Translations under genes and position numbers: made by a program
Assembly: GCA_012514315.1 (NCBI GenBank)
Contig: JAAZAN010000120.1
Coordinates: forward strand, 1 to 64,000
Direction: 5' to 3'
DNA: 64,000 bases
Origin: Chloroflexota bacterium
Lineage (GTDB): Bacteria > Chloroflexota > Anaerolineae > B4-G1
Notes under the pieces: generated by a model
The model's database searches: none
What the model was told of the DNA's origin: nothing
Seen by the model: only the letters and a program-made list of their open reading frames with translations
Part shown: positions 25,157 to 35,200 of the stretch, piece by piece
How positions within the stretch are numbered: position 1 is the first letter of the stretch
How the letters are laid out: every line of letters begins with the position of its first letter

Positions 25157-25939
25157 ATGCTTAACCGAATGGTCAAAAAGCGACTCGATGTACTCCTTGC
25201 AGAGCGAGGGCTGGCCCGGAGTCGAACCGAAGCTCAACGCCTGACTCAGGCTGGTGCGGTTCGCGTCGATGGACAGCTCGAGAGCAAACCCGGCGCCGAA
25301 GTAGACGTCGAGGCGGCGCTGACCGTCGCTGAACGGCCGCGGTACGTCGGACGCGGCGGTGAGAAGCTCGCGGCAGCATTGGATGCCTTCGGCCTGGACA
25401 TTGAGGCCAAAATCGCGGCAGATGTCGGTGCGTCGACTGGAGGTTTCACCGACTGCTTGCTTCAGCACGGAGCTCGGAGGGTCTACGCGATTGATGTTGG
25501 GTATGGACAGCTTGACTGGGGGCTCCGCAATGACTCCCGAGTGGTCGTGATGGAGCGCACCAATGCACGATACATCACGGTCCTCCCGGAGGTGATCGAT
25601 ATCGCGGCCATCGATGTGTCTTTCATATCGCTGCGTGTCATACTGCCGGTTGTCGCAGGGTGGCTGGCGGATCCGGGCGAGGTCATCGCTCTCGTCAAGC
25701 CCCAGTTTGAGGCCGGACGTCGAGAGGTGCGAAAGGGCGGAGTTGTCCGCGACGCGGCTGTGCATCGGAGAGTGCTGCGCGAGGTGGTTGGTGCGGCCCA
25801 GGCGTGCGGCCTTGCGCTTCGGGGCATGATGCGATCCCCTTTGCAGGGTCCGGCCGGGAACACCGAGTTCCTATGCTGGTTTCAGCGAGGAACCGAGAGA
25901 ACTGACGTTGAACTGAGAATTGAGGAGTGTACTGATTGA
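25157..25939 (+). CDS. tlyA: TlyA-family rRNA 2'-O-methyltransferase
   Basis: A 260-residue protein. Residues about 5-65 are an S4 RNA-binding domain ([27 protein letters not shown]), then [16 protein letters not shown] and the SAM-binding [19 protein letters not shown] of the FtsJ-like fold; ERTNARY and [10 protein letters not shown] complete the TlyA pattern. Family members 2'-O-methylate cytidines in 16S and 23S rRNA, and some lyse erythrocytes. GGAAG is 6 bp before ATG 25157. The last codons overlap the TTG start of lepA (25936-25939), so the two are coupled. Confidence 0.92.
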   Translation: MLNRMVKKRLDVLLAERGLARSRTEAQRLTQAGAVRVDGQLESKPGAEVDVEAALTVAERPRYVGRGGEKLAAALDAFGLDIEAKIAADVGASTGGFTDCLLQHGARRVYAIDVGYGQLDWGLRNDSRVVVMERTNARYITVLPEVIDIAAIDVSFISLRVILPVVAGWLADPGEVIALVKPQFEAGRREVRKGGVVRDAAVHRRVLREVVGAAQACGLALRGMMRSPLQGPAGNTEFLCWFQRGTERTDVELRIEECTD

Positions 25940-27735
25940 ACCAGTCACATATCCGTGACTTCTGCATCATTGCTCACGTAGACCATGGCAAGTCGACTTT
26001 GGCGGATCGCTTGCTGGAAGCCACCGGCGCCATCTCCGCCCGGGAGATGATGGCACAGGTGCTGGATTCCATGGATCTCGAGCGCGAGAAGGGCGTTACC
26101 ATCAAGGCATCGGCGGTAAGGTTGGACTGGGTCGGTCCATCAGGAGACACCTATGAACTCAACCTGATCGACACACCCGGGCACGTCGATTTCTCCTATG
26201 AGGTCAGCCGTGCCCTGGATGCCTGTGAGGGAGCTTTGCTGGTTGTCGATGCCTCTCAGGGCATTGAGGCGCAGACTCTGGCGAATCTGTACCTTGCGCT
26301 GGAGTCGGACCTCGAGATCATCCCAGTTGTCAACAAGATAGACCAGGCGTCGGCAAGAGCTGACGACGTGGCAACCGAACTCGCAGAGTTGCTGGGAGTG
26401 AATCAGGAGCAAGTCCTGCGGGTATCAGCCAAAGAAGGTTGGGGTGTGCCCAGCGTGTTGGAGGCGATAGTCGACCGAGTGCCGCCTCCCCGGGGCAGGT
26501 TGGATGAGCCTCTGAAAGCGTTGATCTTCGACTCCCACTATGACCCGTACAAGGGTGTCATCGCTTACGTGCGGGTGGTCACCGGTGAGTTGAAGTCGAA
26601 CGCCCCGCTCCTGCTCATGGCGACCGACATTCCGGTGGAGCCCGTGGAAGTCGGCGTGTTCCGTCCTGCTCTGACACCCGTTGATCGGCTCGCGGCAGGT
26701 GAGGTGGGCTACGTGGCGACGGGCCTGAAGACAGTTCGCGATTGTCACGTAGGCGACACGCTGACCAGCCTAGATTCACCGGCCGCCGAGCCATTGGTCG
26801 GGTACCGCGCGGCAAAGCCCATGGTGTTCGCTGGGCTCTACCCGGTGGACAGCGACGAATACACTGACTTGCGGGACGCGCTCGAGAAGCTACAGCTCAA
26901 TGACGCGGCGCTCGTGTTTGAGCCGGAGACATCCCAGGCGCTTCAGTTCGGATTCCGCTGCGGCTTTCTGGGTCTCTTCCACATGGAAATTGTGCAGGAG
27001 CGTCTGGAGCGTGAGTACGATCTAGATCTCATCGTAACAGCGCCTAGCGTCGCATACGAGGTCGTTACTGACAAGGGAACCGTTGTCGAGGTGGACAGTC
27101 CGGCCGACCTCCCGGATCCATCAGCAATGGAGCAGATTCGGGAGCCGTGGATGCACATCCAGGTCTTCACGCCCGCCGAATACATCGGCCCGATCATGGA
27201 GTTGGTGACCCGGCGACGCGGCGAATACGAGACAACTGAGTATCTGGATAGCCAGCGTGTGGTACTCCACTATCGGATGCCGCTGTCTGAGATGATCGTC
27301 GATCTGCACGACCGCCTGAAGTCCGCGACCCGCGGATATGCTTCACTCGACTACGTATTCGACGGCTACCGGGCCGGTGACTTGGTTCGCATGGACATAC
27401 TGATCAATGAGCAGCCGGTGGATGCTCTGGCGCTGATTGTCCATCGCGATCTGGCCTACGAGAAAGGATCGGCGCTGGTGCGCAAGATGAAGGACGTGAT
27501 TCCTCGCCAGCTGTTCAAGGTCCCGATCCAGGCTGCGATCGGGGGCCGAGTGATTGCACGGGCTACTGTGAATGCGCTACGCAAGGACGTTCTCTCGAAG
27601 TGCTACGGCGGAGACGTGACCCGTAAGCGCAAGCTCTTAGAGCGACAGAAGGCCGGCAAGCGAAGGATGAAGCAGTTTGGGCAAGTGAACATTCCCCAAG
27701 ACGCGTTTCTGGCCGTACTCAGTCTGGACGACTAG
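25936..27735 (+). CDS. lepA: Elongation factor 4 (LepA)
   Basis: A 599-residue translational GTPase of normal LepA length. [20 protein letters not shown] is the family start with the P-loop, [14 protein letters not shown] is G3, VVNKIDQ is G4, and the EF4-specific C-terminus ends [20 protein letters not shown] followed by [19 protein letters not shown]. LepA acts on stalled or assembling ribosomes. The start is TTG 25936 with GAGGAG about 9 bp upstream, and it overlaps the tlyA stop by 4 bp. Confidence 0.97.
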   Translation: MNQSHIRDFCIIAHVDHGKSTLADRLLEATGAISAREMMAQVLDSMDLEREKGVTIKASAVRLDWVGPSGDTYELNLIDTPGHVDFSYEVSRALDACEGALLVVDASQGIEAQTLANLYLALESDLEIIPVVNKIDQASARADDVATELAELLGVNQEQVLRVSAKEGWGVPSVLEAIVDRVPPPRGRLDEPLKALIFDSHYDPYKGVIAYVRVVTGELKSNAPLLLMATDIPVEPVEVGVFRPALTPVDRLAAGEVGYVATGLKTVRDCHVGDTLTSLDSPAAEPLVGYRAAKPMVFAGLYPVDSDEYTDLRDALEKLQLNDAALVFEPETSQALQFGFRCGFLGLFHMEIVQERLEREYDLDLIVTAPSVAYEVVTDKGTVVEVDSPADLPDPSAMEQIREPWMHIQVFTPAEYIGPIMELVTRRRGEYETTEYLDSQRVVLHYRMPLSEMIVDLHDRLKSATRGYASLDYVFDGYRAGDLVRMDILINEQPVDALALIVHRDLAYEKGSALVRKMKDVIPRQLFKVPIQAAIGGRVIARATVNALRKDVLSKCYGGDVTRKRKLLERQKAGKRRMKQFGQVNIPQDAFLAVLSLDD

Positions 27736-27783
27736 CATCGGAGCTGATCACTACTCAACCGCCCTCTGGGCCAGCGAGAGACG

Positions 27784-28362
27784 TCACGGAAGAGGCTCAG
27801 AGGTTGTGGTGGAACAGCGCAGGATCGTGCTGGGCGTCGCGATCCAGTGCACGCGTTGATCCCATTCCGCGTGTGGGAGGCGGTCGACCAGGTTGGCATC
27901 GTACGTGATTCCTATGCGAATAGCCCGCGTCGTGGGCAGGAACCGATCGTAGTATCCGCCCCCGAACCCAAGACGTCCCCCCTTGCGATCGAACGCGAGC
28001 CCGGGCACGAACACGAGATCAATCTCCTCAGGCGCGATAGCTGGCAGACTCTTGGCGGGTTCCATCATCCCGAACGGGTGACGGACCAGTCGCGTGGGGT
28101 CATACGCGTGCACACACATGCCCCGTTCCACAATACGCGGTGCGGCCCACTGAATCTCAGGGAACTCAGGGAGTAGTCCGCTGAGGTCTATCTCATTTCT
28201 GAACGCGATGTACGTGAGCACCGTCGAGGCGTTGGAGAAGAGAGGCCAGCTCGCGAGTTGTCTGCATACAGCGAAGGATGCGCTGGCTACCTCCTCACGC
28301 GTAAGGCTGTTCCGATAGGCTGTGTGGAATCTCCGCAGGTGCGGCTTGTCTTGCAGGGCCAT
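27784..28362 (-). CDS. 5-formyltetrahydrofolate cyclo-ligase
   Basis: A 192-residue protein of the 5-FCL/YgfA family. The diagnostic C-terminal motif GRLGFGGGYYDRFL binds ATP and substrate; VFVPGLAFDRKG precedes it and LTYIAFRNEIDL is the early strand. The enzyme converts 5-formyl-THF to 5,10-methenyl-THF with ATP, returning stored folate to the one-carbon pool. It starts 9 bp after the pyrK stop and is last in the run GH-pyrK-5FCL. Confidence 0.93.
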   Translation of the reverse strand: MALQDKPHLRRFHTAYRNSLTREEVASASFAVCRQLASWPLFSNASTVLTYIAFRNEIDLSGLLPEFPEIQWAAPRIVERGMCVHAYDPTRLVRHPFGMMEPAKSLPAIAPEEIDLVFVPGLAFDRKGGRLGFGGGYYDRFLPTTRAIRIGITYDANLVDRLPHAEWDQRVHWIATPSTILRCSTTTSEPLP

Positions 28363-28371
28363 CTCAGACTC

Positions 28372-29169
28372 CTACCGGATCGGGATACGTCTCCCCGTAG
28401 CCGAGTGACGGAAGCGGCCGAAGTCAGCAACTGAGTCCAGTTGAGCGACATCGAACACCGGCCCGTCCTTGCACACGAGCAGTCCGTCGACGGCGCACTG
28501 CCCGCAGATGCCGATACCGCACTTCATGTAGCGTTCGAGACTGAACTGACCGGGCAGGTCCATCTCAACACACATCCTGTGTAGAGTGACAAGCATGCCC
28601 TCGGGGCCGCAGGCATAGATGGCCGGCGGTATGCCACGTTCCCGGACTACGTGCTGCCGCACGACCTCGGTGATGAATCCCTGGTGGCCCAGCGATCCGT
28701 CATCCGTTGCGAGCACCAGCTCAACGGAGGGGGCCAGCTCGCGGAATGCGTCCTGGAGTGGCATCACCACGTCGCTGCGAGCTCCCAGAGCGACCGTGGT
28801 TGGCACACCGAGTTCTTGGGCTACACAGGCGAGGAAGTAGATCGGCCCCACACCGCATCCCCCTGCGACCAGCAGGGCGGGGCGGTGCTGATCCAAAGCG
28901 AATCCACGCCCGTAGGGGCCACGCCAACCGATGTAGTCCCCAACCTTGCGTTGGTGGAGGTCTGTGGTAAACGGCCCCACTCTGGCGACGGTGAAGGTGA
29001 GAGGGGCGGGCGATGTGATTGACATCGGTTTCTCGTCGTTCCCCGGCAACCACACCATGATGAACTGACCGGGCTGTGCGTCAGGCGCCGCTGCATCGAG
29101 TGTGATGGAGCGAATGTTGTGCGCCTCGTCACGCACGCTGGTGATGATAACTGTCTGTGGTAGCGTCAT
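28372..29169 (-). CDS. pyrK: Dihydroorotate dehydrogenase electron transfer subunit
   Basis: A 265-residue ferredoxin-reductase-like protein: an FAD domain (QPGQFIMVWLPGNDEKPMS, PYGRGFALDQ), an NAD domain (LLVAGGCGVGPIYFLA, YACGPEGML) and a C-terminal [2Fe-2S] motif with cysteines in CGIGICGQCAVDGLLVC. It passes electrons from class 1B dihydroorotate dehydrogenase to NAD in pyrimidine synthesis. Its catalytic partner pyrD is about 34 kb away at the window's right edge instead of adjacent as usual. It is 65 bp downstream of the glycoside hydrolase gene. Confidence 0.93.
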   Translation of the reverse strand: MTLPQTVIITSVRDEAHNIRSITLDAAAPDAQPGQFIMVWLPGNDEKPMSITSPAPLTFTVARVGPFTTDLHQRKVGDYIGWRGPYGRGFALDQHRPALLVAGGCGVGPIYFLACVAQELGVPTTVALGARSDVVMPLQDAFRELAPSVELVLATDDGSLGHQGFITEVVRQHVVRERGIPPAIYACGPEGMLVTLHRMCVEMDLPGQFSLERYMKCGIGICGQCAVDGLLVCKDGPVFDVAQLDSVADFGRFRHSATGRRIPIR

Positions 29170-29234
29170 GCCGTCTCTTGTCCGATGATCGTCCGCTCGG
29201 CCAGAAGGGTCCGTCTGGCCAAGCGGAAACGTTG

Positions 29235-30731
29235 TTAGTAGTACTCCAGATAGAGTGGTGCGCCGTTAACGACCACCCTAATTCGTCCGTCCACGACGCC
29301 ATCATCGGCGTCGGCGTGCCACTCCTCATTGCCGAACATGTCCACGACGCGCAGCGAGGACGCCTGAACAGTGTAGAAGATCGTTGGGTCATCGTCCGGA
29401 TTGAATCGCGTACCATCCTCTGTCCATACGACGTCGAGTCTGCGTCCAGAATGCCAGAAGACGTAGCCAACCAACTGACTGGACCCGGTCTCAGCCGGAG
29501 TCAGAGCGCGCCGGAATGCTACACCATCGAGCATCTCTGTGGCCATATGCTGATATACCAGGAATGATTCCTTAGGCTCGAGACTGACTGAGAGAAGCCC
29601 AGGGAGTCCTGCGTCTCCGGTGTCCTCAAGATAGTACCACGAGACCACGCTCAAATCAGCCGCCAGACCACGAACGTACCCCTTGACGACGTATCGATTC
29701 TGCAGCTGCGGGCTGCCCCAATCACCGCCGCTGCCCCAGGACATCTCAGTAACGAATATCGGCAACCGCCCGAACCCGTGCGCCTCAAGTCGCTGACGAA
29801 CATAATTCGTCTTGCCAATGATATCGGGCCCGTACGGATCCCAGTAGCTTCGATAGAATGGAAAGTAATGGAAGTTCATAACATCAAAACACTGGTATCC
29901 ACGACAGGCGGCGAGCACGTCGTCGAGAAATCCCGAGTCAAACGGGCCTTGGTTAAGCTCCTCAAAACCGTCCAGGGCGAGGCCGCCGAGCACGAGCTTG
30001 GCGTGTGGATTCGCCTGCTTGACCACCGGGTAGACCTGCCGCAACAGCGCAGCGTAGGCGGCGCCATTGTGTCCCCACAGCCCGTACCCGCCGTTTGCTG
30101 CTCCGCCTGGCCAAGCGTTGTCCGGTTCGTTATAGAGCTCGAAGTGGCCGATATCGGGAGAACCTGGAGCATCTGCGACACCATCCGCGTCGTAGCGCTC
30201 GACCAGCGCCCTGACAAAATCGAGGAGGTCGACTGTGTTGGTCACGGGCCCCATCTGGTAAGCCGCCGCCCAAGACGGCTGGCCACCGATCGTCAGGATG
30301 AGGCGAATATCCTTCGACACCGCATCCGAAATCGCCTGATCCCAGTATGTCCAGTTGTACGTTCTGGGGCTCGTCTTGACAGGCTCGATCGTATACCACT
30401 CGATAGGCCAGCGCATCCACTGGGCGCCTGCCTCGGCCACGTACGAGAACCGTGCAGTCTGCCGACTCAGCTCGTCCTGGCCGTACACCTGAATGCCGAA
30501 TGGTATACCGCTGTATTCGTCATGCCGGTTCAAGACAACCGGGACATAGAGCGTGTACGTCTCGCCTGATGTGGACGCGGCGGAGGCTGAGAGATGCGAA
30601 GGGGGGTACTCGGACTGATCGCTGGCGCCGACCACTCTGGCGGCAAGCGCATTCGTGACGGCCAGCAGAACGCACGACAGTGCGATCGCGGTAACAATGC
30701 CTCTGGCTGGTCTCGAGATTGCGGTCGTCAT
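29235..30731 (-). CDS. Secreted clan GH-A glycoside hydrolase-like protein
   Basis: A 498-residue exported protein. A signal peptide (IVTAIALSCVLLAVTNALAA) is followed by a Ser/Thr-rich stretch with YTLYVPVVLNRHDEY, then a TIM-barrel domain. HFELYNEPDNAWPGG holds the Asn-Glu acid/base pair of clan GH-A and PIFVTEMSWGSGGDWG the nucleophile Glu; the arrangement resembles GH39 or GH5-type enzymes. A C-terminal beta domain ends the protein. Substrate unknown. ATG 30731 has GGAGG about 9 bp upstream and a promoter at 30822-30850. A relative lies at 61243-62850. Confidence 0.8.
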   Translation of the reverse strand: MTTAISRPARGIVTAIALSCVLLAVTNALAARVVGASDQSEYPPSHLSASAASTSGETYTLYVPVVLNRHDEYSGIPFGIQVYGQDELSRQTARFSYVAEAGAQWMRWPIEWYTIEPVKTSPRTYNWTYWDQAISDAVSKDIRLILTIGGQPSWAAAYQMGPVTNTVDLLDFVRALVERYDADGVADAPGSPDIGHFELYNEPDNAWPGGAANGGYGLWGHNGAAYAALLRQVYPVVKQANPHAKLVLGGLALDGFEELNQGPFDSGFLDDVLAACRGYQCFDVMNFHYFPFYRSYWDPYGPDIIGKTNYVRQRLEAHGFGRLPIFVTEMSWGSGGDWGSPQLQNRYVVKGYVRGLAADLSVVSWYYLEDTGDAGLPGLLSVSLEPKESFLVYQHMATEMLDGVAFRRALTPAETGSSQLVGYVFWHSGRRLDVVWTEDGTRFNPDDDPTIFYTVQASSLRVVDMFGNEEWHADADDGVVDGRIRVVVNGAPLYLEYY

Positions 30732-30821
30732 AGGCTAATCCCTCCAGGGAAGCACGAAGTCCGTGATGCCATAGGTGATCGACGGATGCGGACGCCTGTG
30801 CTGATCTGAGCAACGGAGCGG

Positions 30822-30850
30822 ATGGTACACTGACTACCCTGGGTTGTCAA
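30822..30850 (-). promoter_or_regulatory. Promoter of secreted GH gene
   Basis: Minus-strand TTGACA (30850-30845) and TACCAT (30827-30822), 17-bp spacer, 91 bp upstream of the ATG at 30731. It faces away from the GntR promoter 100 bp to the right. Confidence 0.55.
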
Positions 30851-30949
30851 GCGACGGCGACCCTGACTTCGGCGTCACGAGGCGGCGAGGATGCGGCTTA
30901 TCGATCAGGTTGAGACAGGAAGATCCACGAGTTTCAGATGTCAGACCAC

Positions 30950-30978
30950 TTGACACGCGGCAGCACGTCTGGTACAAT
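30950..30978 (+). promoter_or_regulatory. Promoter of GntR regulator and probably the catabolic island
   Basis: TTGACA (30950-30955) and TACAAT (30973-30978) with an exact 17-bp spacer. The predicted transcription start falls in the palindrome that follows at once. Confidence 0.7.
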
Positions 30979-30982
30979 CTAG

Positions 30983-31003
30983 GTGACCATATCACATGGT
31001 CAC
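30983..31003 (+). promoter_or_regulatory. Palindromic operator next to GntR promoter
   Basis: GTGACCAT (30983-30990), five bases, then ATGGTCAC (30996-31003): perfect 8-bp arms. It begins 5 bp after the -10 box, so a bound repressor would block initiation. GntR proteins of the FadR group bind such short dyads, so this is a likely self-regulation site for the gene at 31039. Confidence 0.65.
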
Positions 31004-31038
31004 TCTACATCTCCACTTTCAAACCTGTCGGGAGAGCT

Positions 31039-31782
31039 ATGGCGGGATTGCGCAATCAAGCCGAAATGGTCTTGTATGAGCCAGTGTCCAAGGGCCAGCT
31101 CACCGAACGCGTCGTCGCGCGCATTCAGCAGCTTATTCTGAGTGGACATCTAGTTGCCGGCGACCGGTTGCCGGCTCTGCGCGACTTGGCGCTGAGTCTG
31201 GGCGTGAGCCAGACGGTGGTGCGTGAAGCGATCCGTGTGTTGGAGGAGCGGGGCCTGCTCGTCGTGCGAGCCGGTAGCGGTACCTACGTCTCCGAACTCA
31301 CTTCTGGACCTGCCTCAGAGTCAATTCGGCTTCTCTTGCGCCAGGGCAACGTCTCTGCGGCACATATCGCAGAGGTCAGGCGAACACTCGAGATCGAGAT
31401 CGCCGGGCTGGCCGCGGAGCGAGCCACCGCACGCGATTTGGAGATCCTGGACGCTGCGATGCAATCAATGCAGGAGTACATCGGCGATCCGCATCGGTAC
31501 ATTGATGCGGATTTCGCCTTCCATTTGGCCCTCGCAGAGGCTACGAGAAACCCCATTTTTCCGATACTGACGAACGTATTGTTGGACGTGTTTCAGCACT
31601 CGCGGGAACTGATCTGGAATGTCCCCGGAGCGCCCGAGCGCGGGCAGAGGCATCACCGCGCGATTCACTCAGCGCTACAGGGCAAGGACCCGGTCGCGGC
31701 TCGTCAGGCCATGCGGGAACACCTCGATCAGATAGCGCGTGATGGAGGTCGGGCGGAGCTGATCGCGCTGCGTGGAGACTGA
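31039..31782 (+). CDS. FadR-type GntR transcriptional regulator
   Basis: A 247-residue regulator. Residues 10-85 form the GntR winged helix (LILSGHLVAGDRLPALRDLA, LGVSQTVVREAIRVLEERG, GSGTYVSE). The rest is a helical FCD effector domain with the metal-site pattern Asp/His: AEVRRTLEIEIAGLAAERA, DADFAFHLALAEATRNPIF, RHHRAIHSALQGKD. FadR-family members usually repress catabolic genes for acids or sugars and are released by the substrate or an intermediate. ATG 31039 follows GGGAGAG; a longer reading from 30844 crosses the promoter. The downstream catabolic genes are its likely targets. Confidence 0.9.
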   Translation: MAGLRNQAEMVLYEPVSKGQLTERVVARIQQLILSGHLVAGDRLPALRDLALSLGVSQTVVREAIRVLEERGLLVVRAGSGTYVSELTSGPASESIRLLLRQGNVSAAHIAEVRRTLEIEIAGLAAERATARDLEILDAAMQSMQEYIGDPHRYIDADFAFHLALAEATRNPIFPILTNVLLDVFQHSRELIWNVPGAPERGQRHHRAIHSALQGKDPVAARQAMREHLDQIARDGGRAELIALRGD

Positions 31783-32236
31783 CACGCCGTCTGGGCTCAG
31801 AGCGACGGACCGTGGCAGACGGTGTGCGCGAGACAGTGGAAGGAGGTGATCGAAGCGCATAGGCCAACAGGTGATGCTCAGCGAAGGTGTAGCCGTGGTC
31901 TGCTGCGAACACACATGTGTGAAGCGACATGAGTGTGGTGGTCAGCAGTCAGGTGGCCACCGGTCACCCTGAAGCGATTGGCACATACCACGAACCTCAT
32001 GTCGCTGCGGGGTTCGCCCGCTACCGGTAGGGCCAGGTCATTGTGTTCGTGGTTGGGCGTCTGGTCAGGCGATCGGTGGAGATTCGGTGGACACGGGTAT
32101 CCAGTGTCGGGACTGTGAACGTGCACACGATTCCTGGTCCATCGTGAGCGTTTGCTGACCGGTGGTCTTTGCAGGTGCGTATCGAATCGCACTTGCGGGA
32201 CATTCGACTGTAGGTCCCAGAACGGAAAGGAGATGC
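31783..32236. other. 454-bp intergenic region upstream of the 1129-residue protein gene
   Basis: No gene is visible. It contains an 11-bp inverted repeat, AGCGACATGAG (31923-31933) with CTCATGTCGCT (31996-32006), and four copies of GGTCA (31940, 31962, 32036, 32063), the half-site core of the GntR operator. It also has a small inverted repeat GTGCG/CGCAC (32175-32192). Control of the large gene downstream is plausible; a clear promoter was not found. Confidence 0.45.
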
Positions 32237-35200
32237 ATGATGTCGGATAGGGGCTGTAAGGTGGTGGATGCTGGCGTGGGATCCGCCGTGGATCTGGCGA
32301 AATACGCTCAGAGGCGGTGGTGGACTGGTGGGCAGGGACACGATCTGACTGTTCACGCAGTCTCCGTAGATGATGATGGGAATTGGTTGCCCGGCCGTGA
32401 TCCAGATTCGGGAGAGTGGCAGGTTGGATTGGAGTGGGACGAGCCACGGGATATCCGCGAAGTGGTCGTGAGACTTGCTGGTTCCGGGGAGCCCTCACCC
32501 AATCTGCGCGTGCAGTACTGGCGCAAGAACTGGCCAACTCCGGCTCCGGAGCGTCTACCTGGCGCCCGGAGGGGGTGGATTGGCCGCGATGACCCCTGGC
32601 ACGGTGAATGGGTGACAGTGCGCGCCGCTCGGATTGTCGAGGGCGCAACGTGTCGATTCGTGTTTGACCCGCTCGATCTTGCTGAGTTTGCCCGTCGGCA
32701 GGGAGCCGACCAGCTGGTCGAGGCTGAGGACTACCTTCCAAAGTACCGTCGGACCCTCAAGATCCGGGTGGTGGGCGACGACGAGGATCAACCTGCAATC
32801 GCTGGGGTGGAGGCGTACTCGACCGCACACTGGAAGCAGGGGACGATAGTCGTCCATTTCCCCGCGGGTGACCAGGTTGTTGACTGGAGCGGGAACGTGC
32901 AGGCATACAACGGGCGCGTGTTGGACGTCGACGGGCTGTATTTCGGAGTCGGCGATGGTGTTGGCGATGACGGCCAGTGGCGATGCACCGTTGGTTCAGG
33001 CGATGCAACCAAGGGGATTCGGCTCTGTGTTCTGTACACCGATGCGGATGGGAGTTCCGCGGATCGGACAATCGTCACCATCCGCACGAACGCGCGTAGT
33101 TTCAGTTTCCTTGTGGCCGATCTGGACTGCGGACCGATCTATATCAAGGACTACGGTGTACTGGTACGATGGTCGGAGCAGGATGCATCGGTGGCTGATC
33201 TCGACGCCGCCCGTGCTGATGCGCCGCAGCCGATCTACGACCGAATCGACGATGAACCAGAGCAGTCATTGTCGCGCGCTATGGCGGAGATTCCACCGCT
33301 CGATGTGACGAAGCAAGCGCCCTTTGGCCGGTACAGCCCTCTCGGTGTCGAGGCGGGACGGCAGGAGTTCGCACTGCGCTTCAACGGTGAGCTGTTCGTA
33401 GACAAGCGCTTGATCAAGATGTCCGGTCGAGACGCTGCGCGCCTGCGTTATCCGGGGAGCCAACTGAGGTTTCGCTTTGGAACGGGCGATCCACCAGACT
33501 TTCGCGAACGACGTGACGGAACCCATCAATCGATGTTGGAGAACTGGCTGCCTGTCTGCATCAGCGAGTGGCTCGATCGCGAGATCGAGTACAAGGAGAC
33601 GGCGTTTGCGGCACTCCTCGACGAACCGATGACCCCACCGGAAGCAAGGCGCGGCGATGAAGACGTCGTCGCGATGGTCAGGTTCGACATTCGCAACGTG
33701 ACCCACGGCGTGAAGCGCGCGCGGGTGTGGATTGTCATCGCGCCGCAAGAGCAGATCGAGCTTCGTGACAATCTCGTCGTGGCGACTGGTCGGGTGGTCC
33801 CCGATGTCCAGGTTGCCCGTCAGTGGCGCGTCGATCCGTACGAAGAGACCTACCTGCGGTTCGCGGTTGACACAGGAGGAAGGGGCGTCGTCACTGCAGT
33901 GCCGTTTGTGGATGAGCCGGGCGTGTCGGCGGCAGTGCCGACGGCCGTCGCTTACGACGTCGACCTGGAGGGTGGGGAGTCGCACTCGATCGTCCTGGCC
34001 GTCCCGTTCGTAAGTCTGACCGACGAGGCGGAGTGGCAGAAGGCGGCCGAACTCGACTATGGCGCGAAGCTTGCTGACGTCGTCAACTACTGGCGCTCTG
34101 CTGTAGAGCCTGGTGGACTCATGGTCGTTCCGGACACGATTCTGACTGAGTTCCACAAATCGGTGCGTGCACACATCGGGATCGCTGTGGACAAGGAGCC
34201 AACCAACGGCTTGTACTCTGTTCCTGCCGCAACGTGGGCCTACGGAGTGTGTGCCAACGAAGCCTGCTGGCAGATCACGATGCTCGATCAGGCAGGTCAC
34301 CACGATAAGGCCGAGGCATATCTGGACAGCTTCCTGCAGACGCAGGGGATGACGAGGCTGGACGGTCTGTTCCAGTCGGCCGAAGGCGTCATGCAGGGTA
34401 ATGACCTGGACGATGGTGTGCCTTATCGGAGCGGATTCAGCTACAACCTCGATCCCGGCTTCATCATGGAGTGTCTGGCGAACCACTACTGGCTGACGCG
34501 AGATGCCGAGTGGCTTGAGCGTGTCGCCCCCAACCTGATCGCCGCCTGCGAGTTCGTGATTCGAGAGCGACAGGCTACCAAGGTCAATGGGCCAGACGGT
34601 GGGCGGGACCGCGCCTGGGGCCTCCTGCCAGTGGGACATCTGGAGGATAACCCAGAGTGGAGGCACTGGTTCGCTGTGAACGCGCACGCGTACGCCGGTA
34701 TGCGGGATCTGGCGCAGATCCTGTCGGACGAGGGATACCCTGAGGGAGAAAGCTTGCTCGACGAGGCAGCCAAGTACCGCGAGGATATCCGTGCTGCCGC
34801 GCGGCGCGCCATGATCGAATCACCCGTTATCCGACTGCTGGACGGAACCTACATTCCGCACGTCCCGACACGGACAGGTATCCGCGGGCGCGAGTGGGGC
34901 TGGTTCCGCGAAGTCGCCTACGGTCCGATCCAGTTGCTCGAAGGCGATGTATTCGATCCGAACGAAGAGGAGATGACGTGGGTCATCAAAGACTCCGAGG
35001 ACAACCTGTTTGTATCCCGGGAGTGGGGCCGACCGGTTGATCTGGAGAGATACTGGTTCAGCCACGGCGGCGTGACGATCCAGGCTAACCTGACCGATAT
35101 GGGAGTTGACTATCTTCGGCGAGGTCAGATCAAGCACGGGCTGCGCGCTCTCTTCAACAACTTCGGGGCTTCGCTCTATCCGGACGTTCGATCGTTCACT

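Noticed and set aside
30844-31038. N-terminal extension of the GntR regulator back to 30844
   Set aside because: It would place the promoter and the operator palindrome inside the coding region, and the start lacks a ribosome-binding site; ATG 31039 has GGGAGAG.
31878-32741. Long minus-strand reading frame of 287 codons
   Set aside because: It is rich in Arg, Pro and Ser, has no recognisable motif, and lies antisense to the start of the large glycosidase-like gene; it is a GC-rich shadow.
33266-34687. Long minus-strand reading frame of 473 codons
   Set aside because: It is antisense to the middle of the 1129-residue protein gene, without ribosome-binding site or family motif; the plus-strand frame is clearly the coding one.
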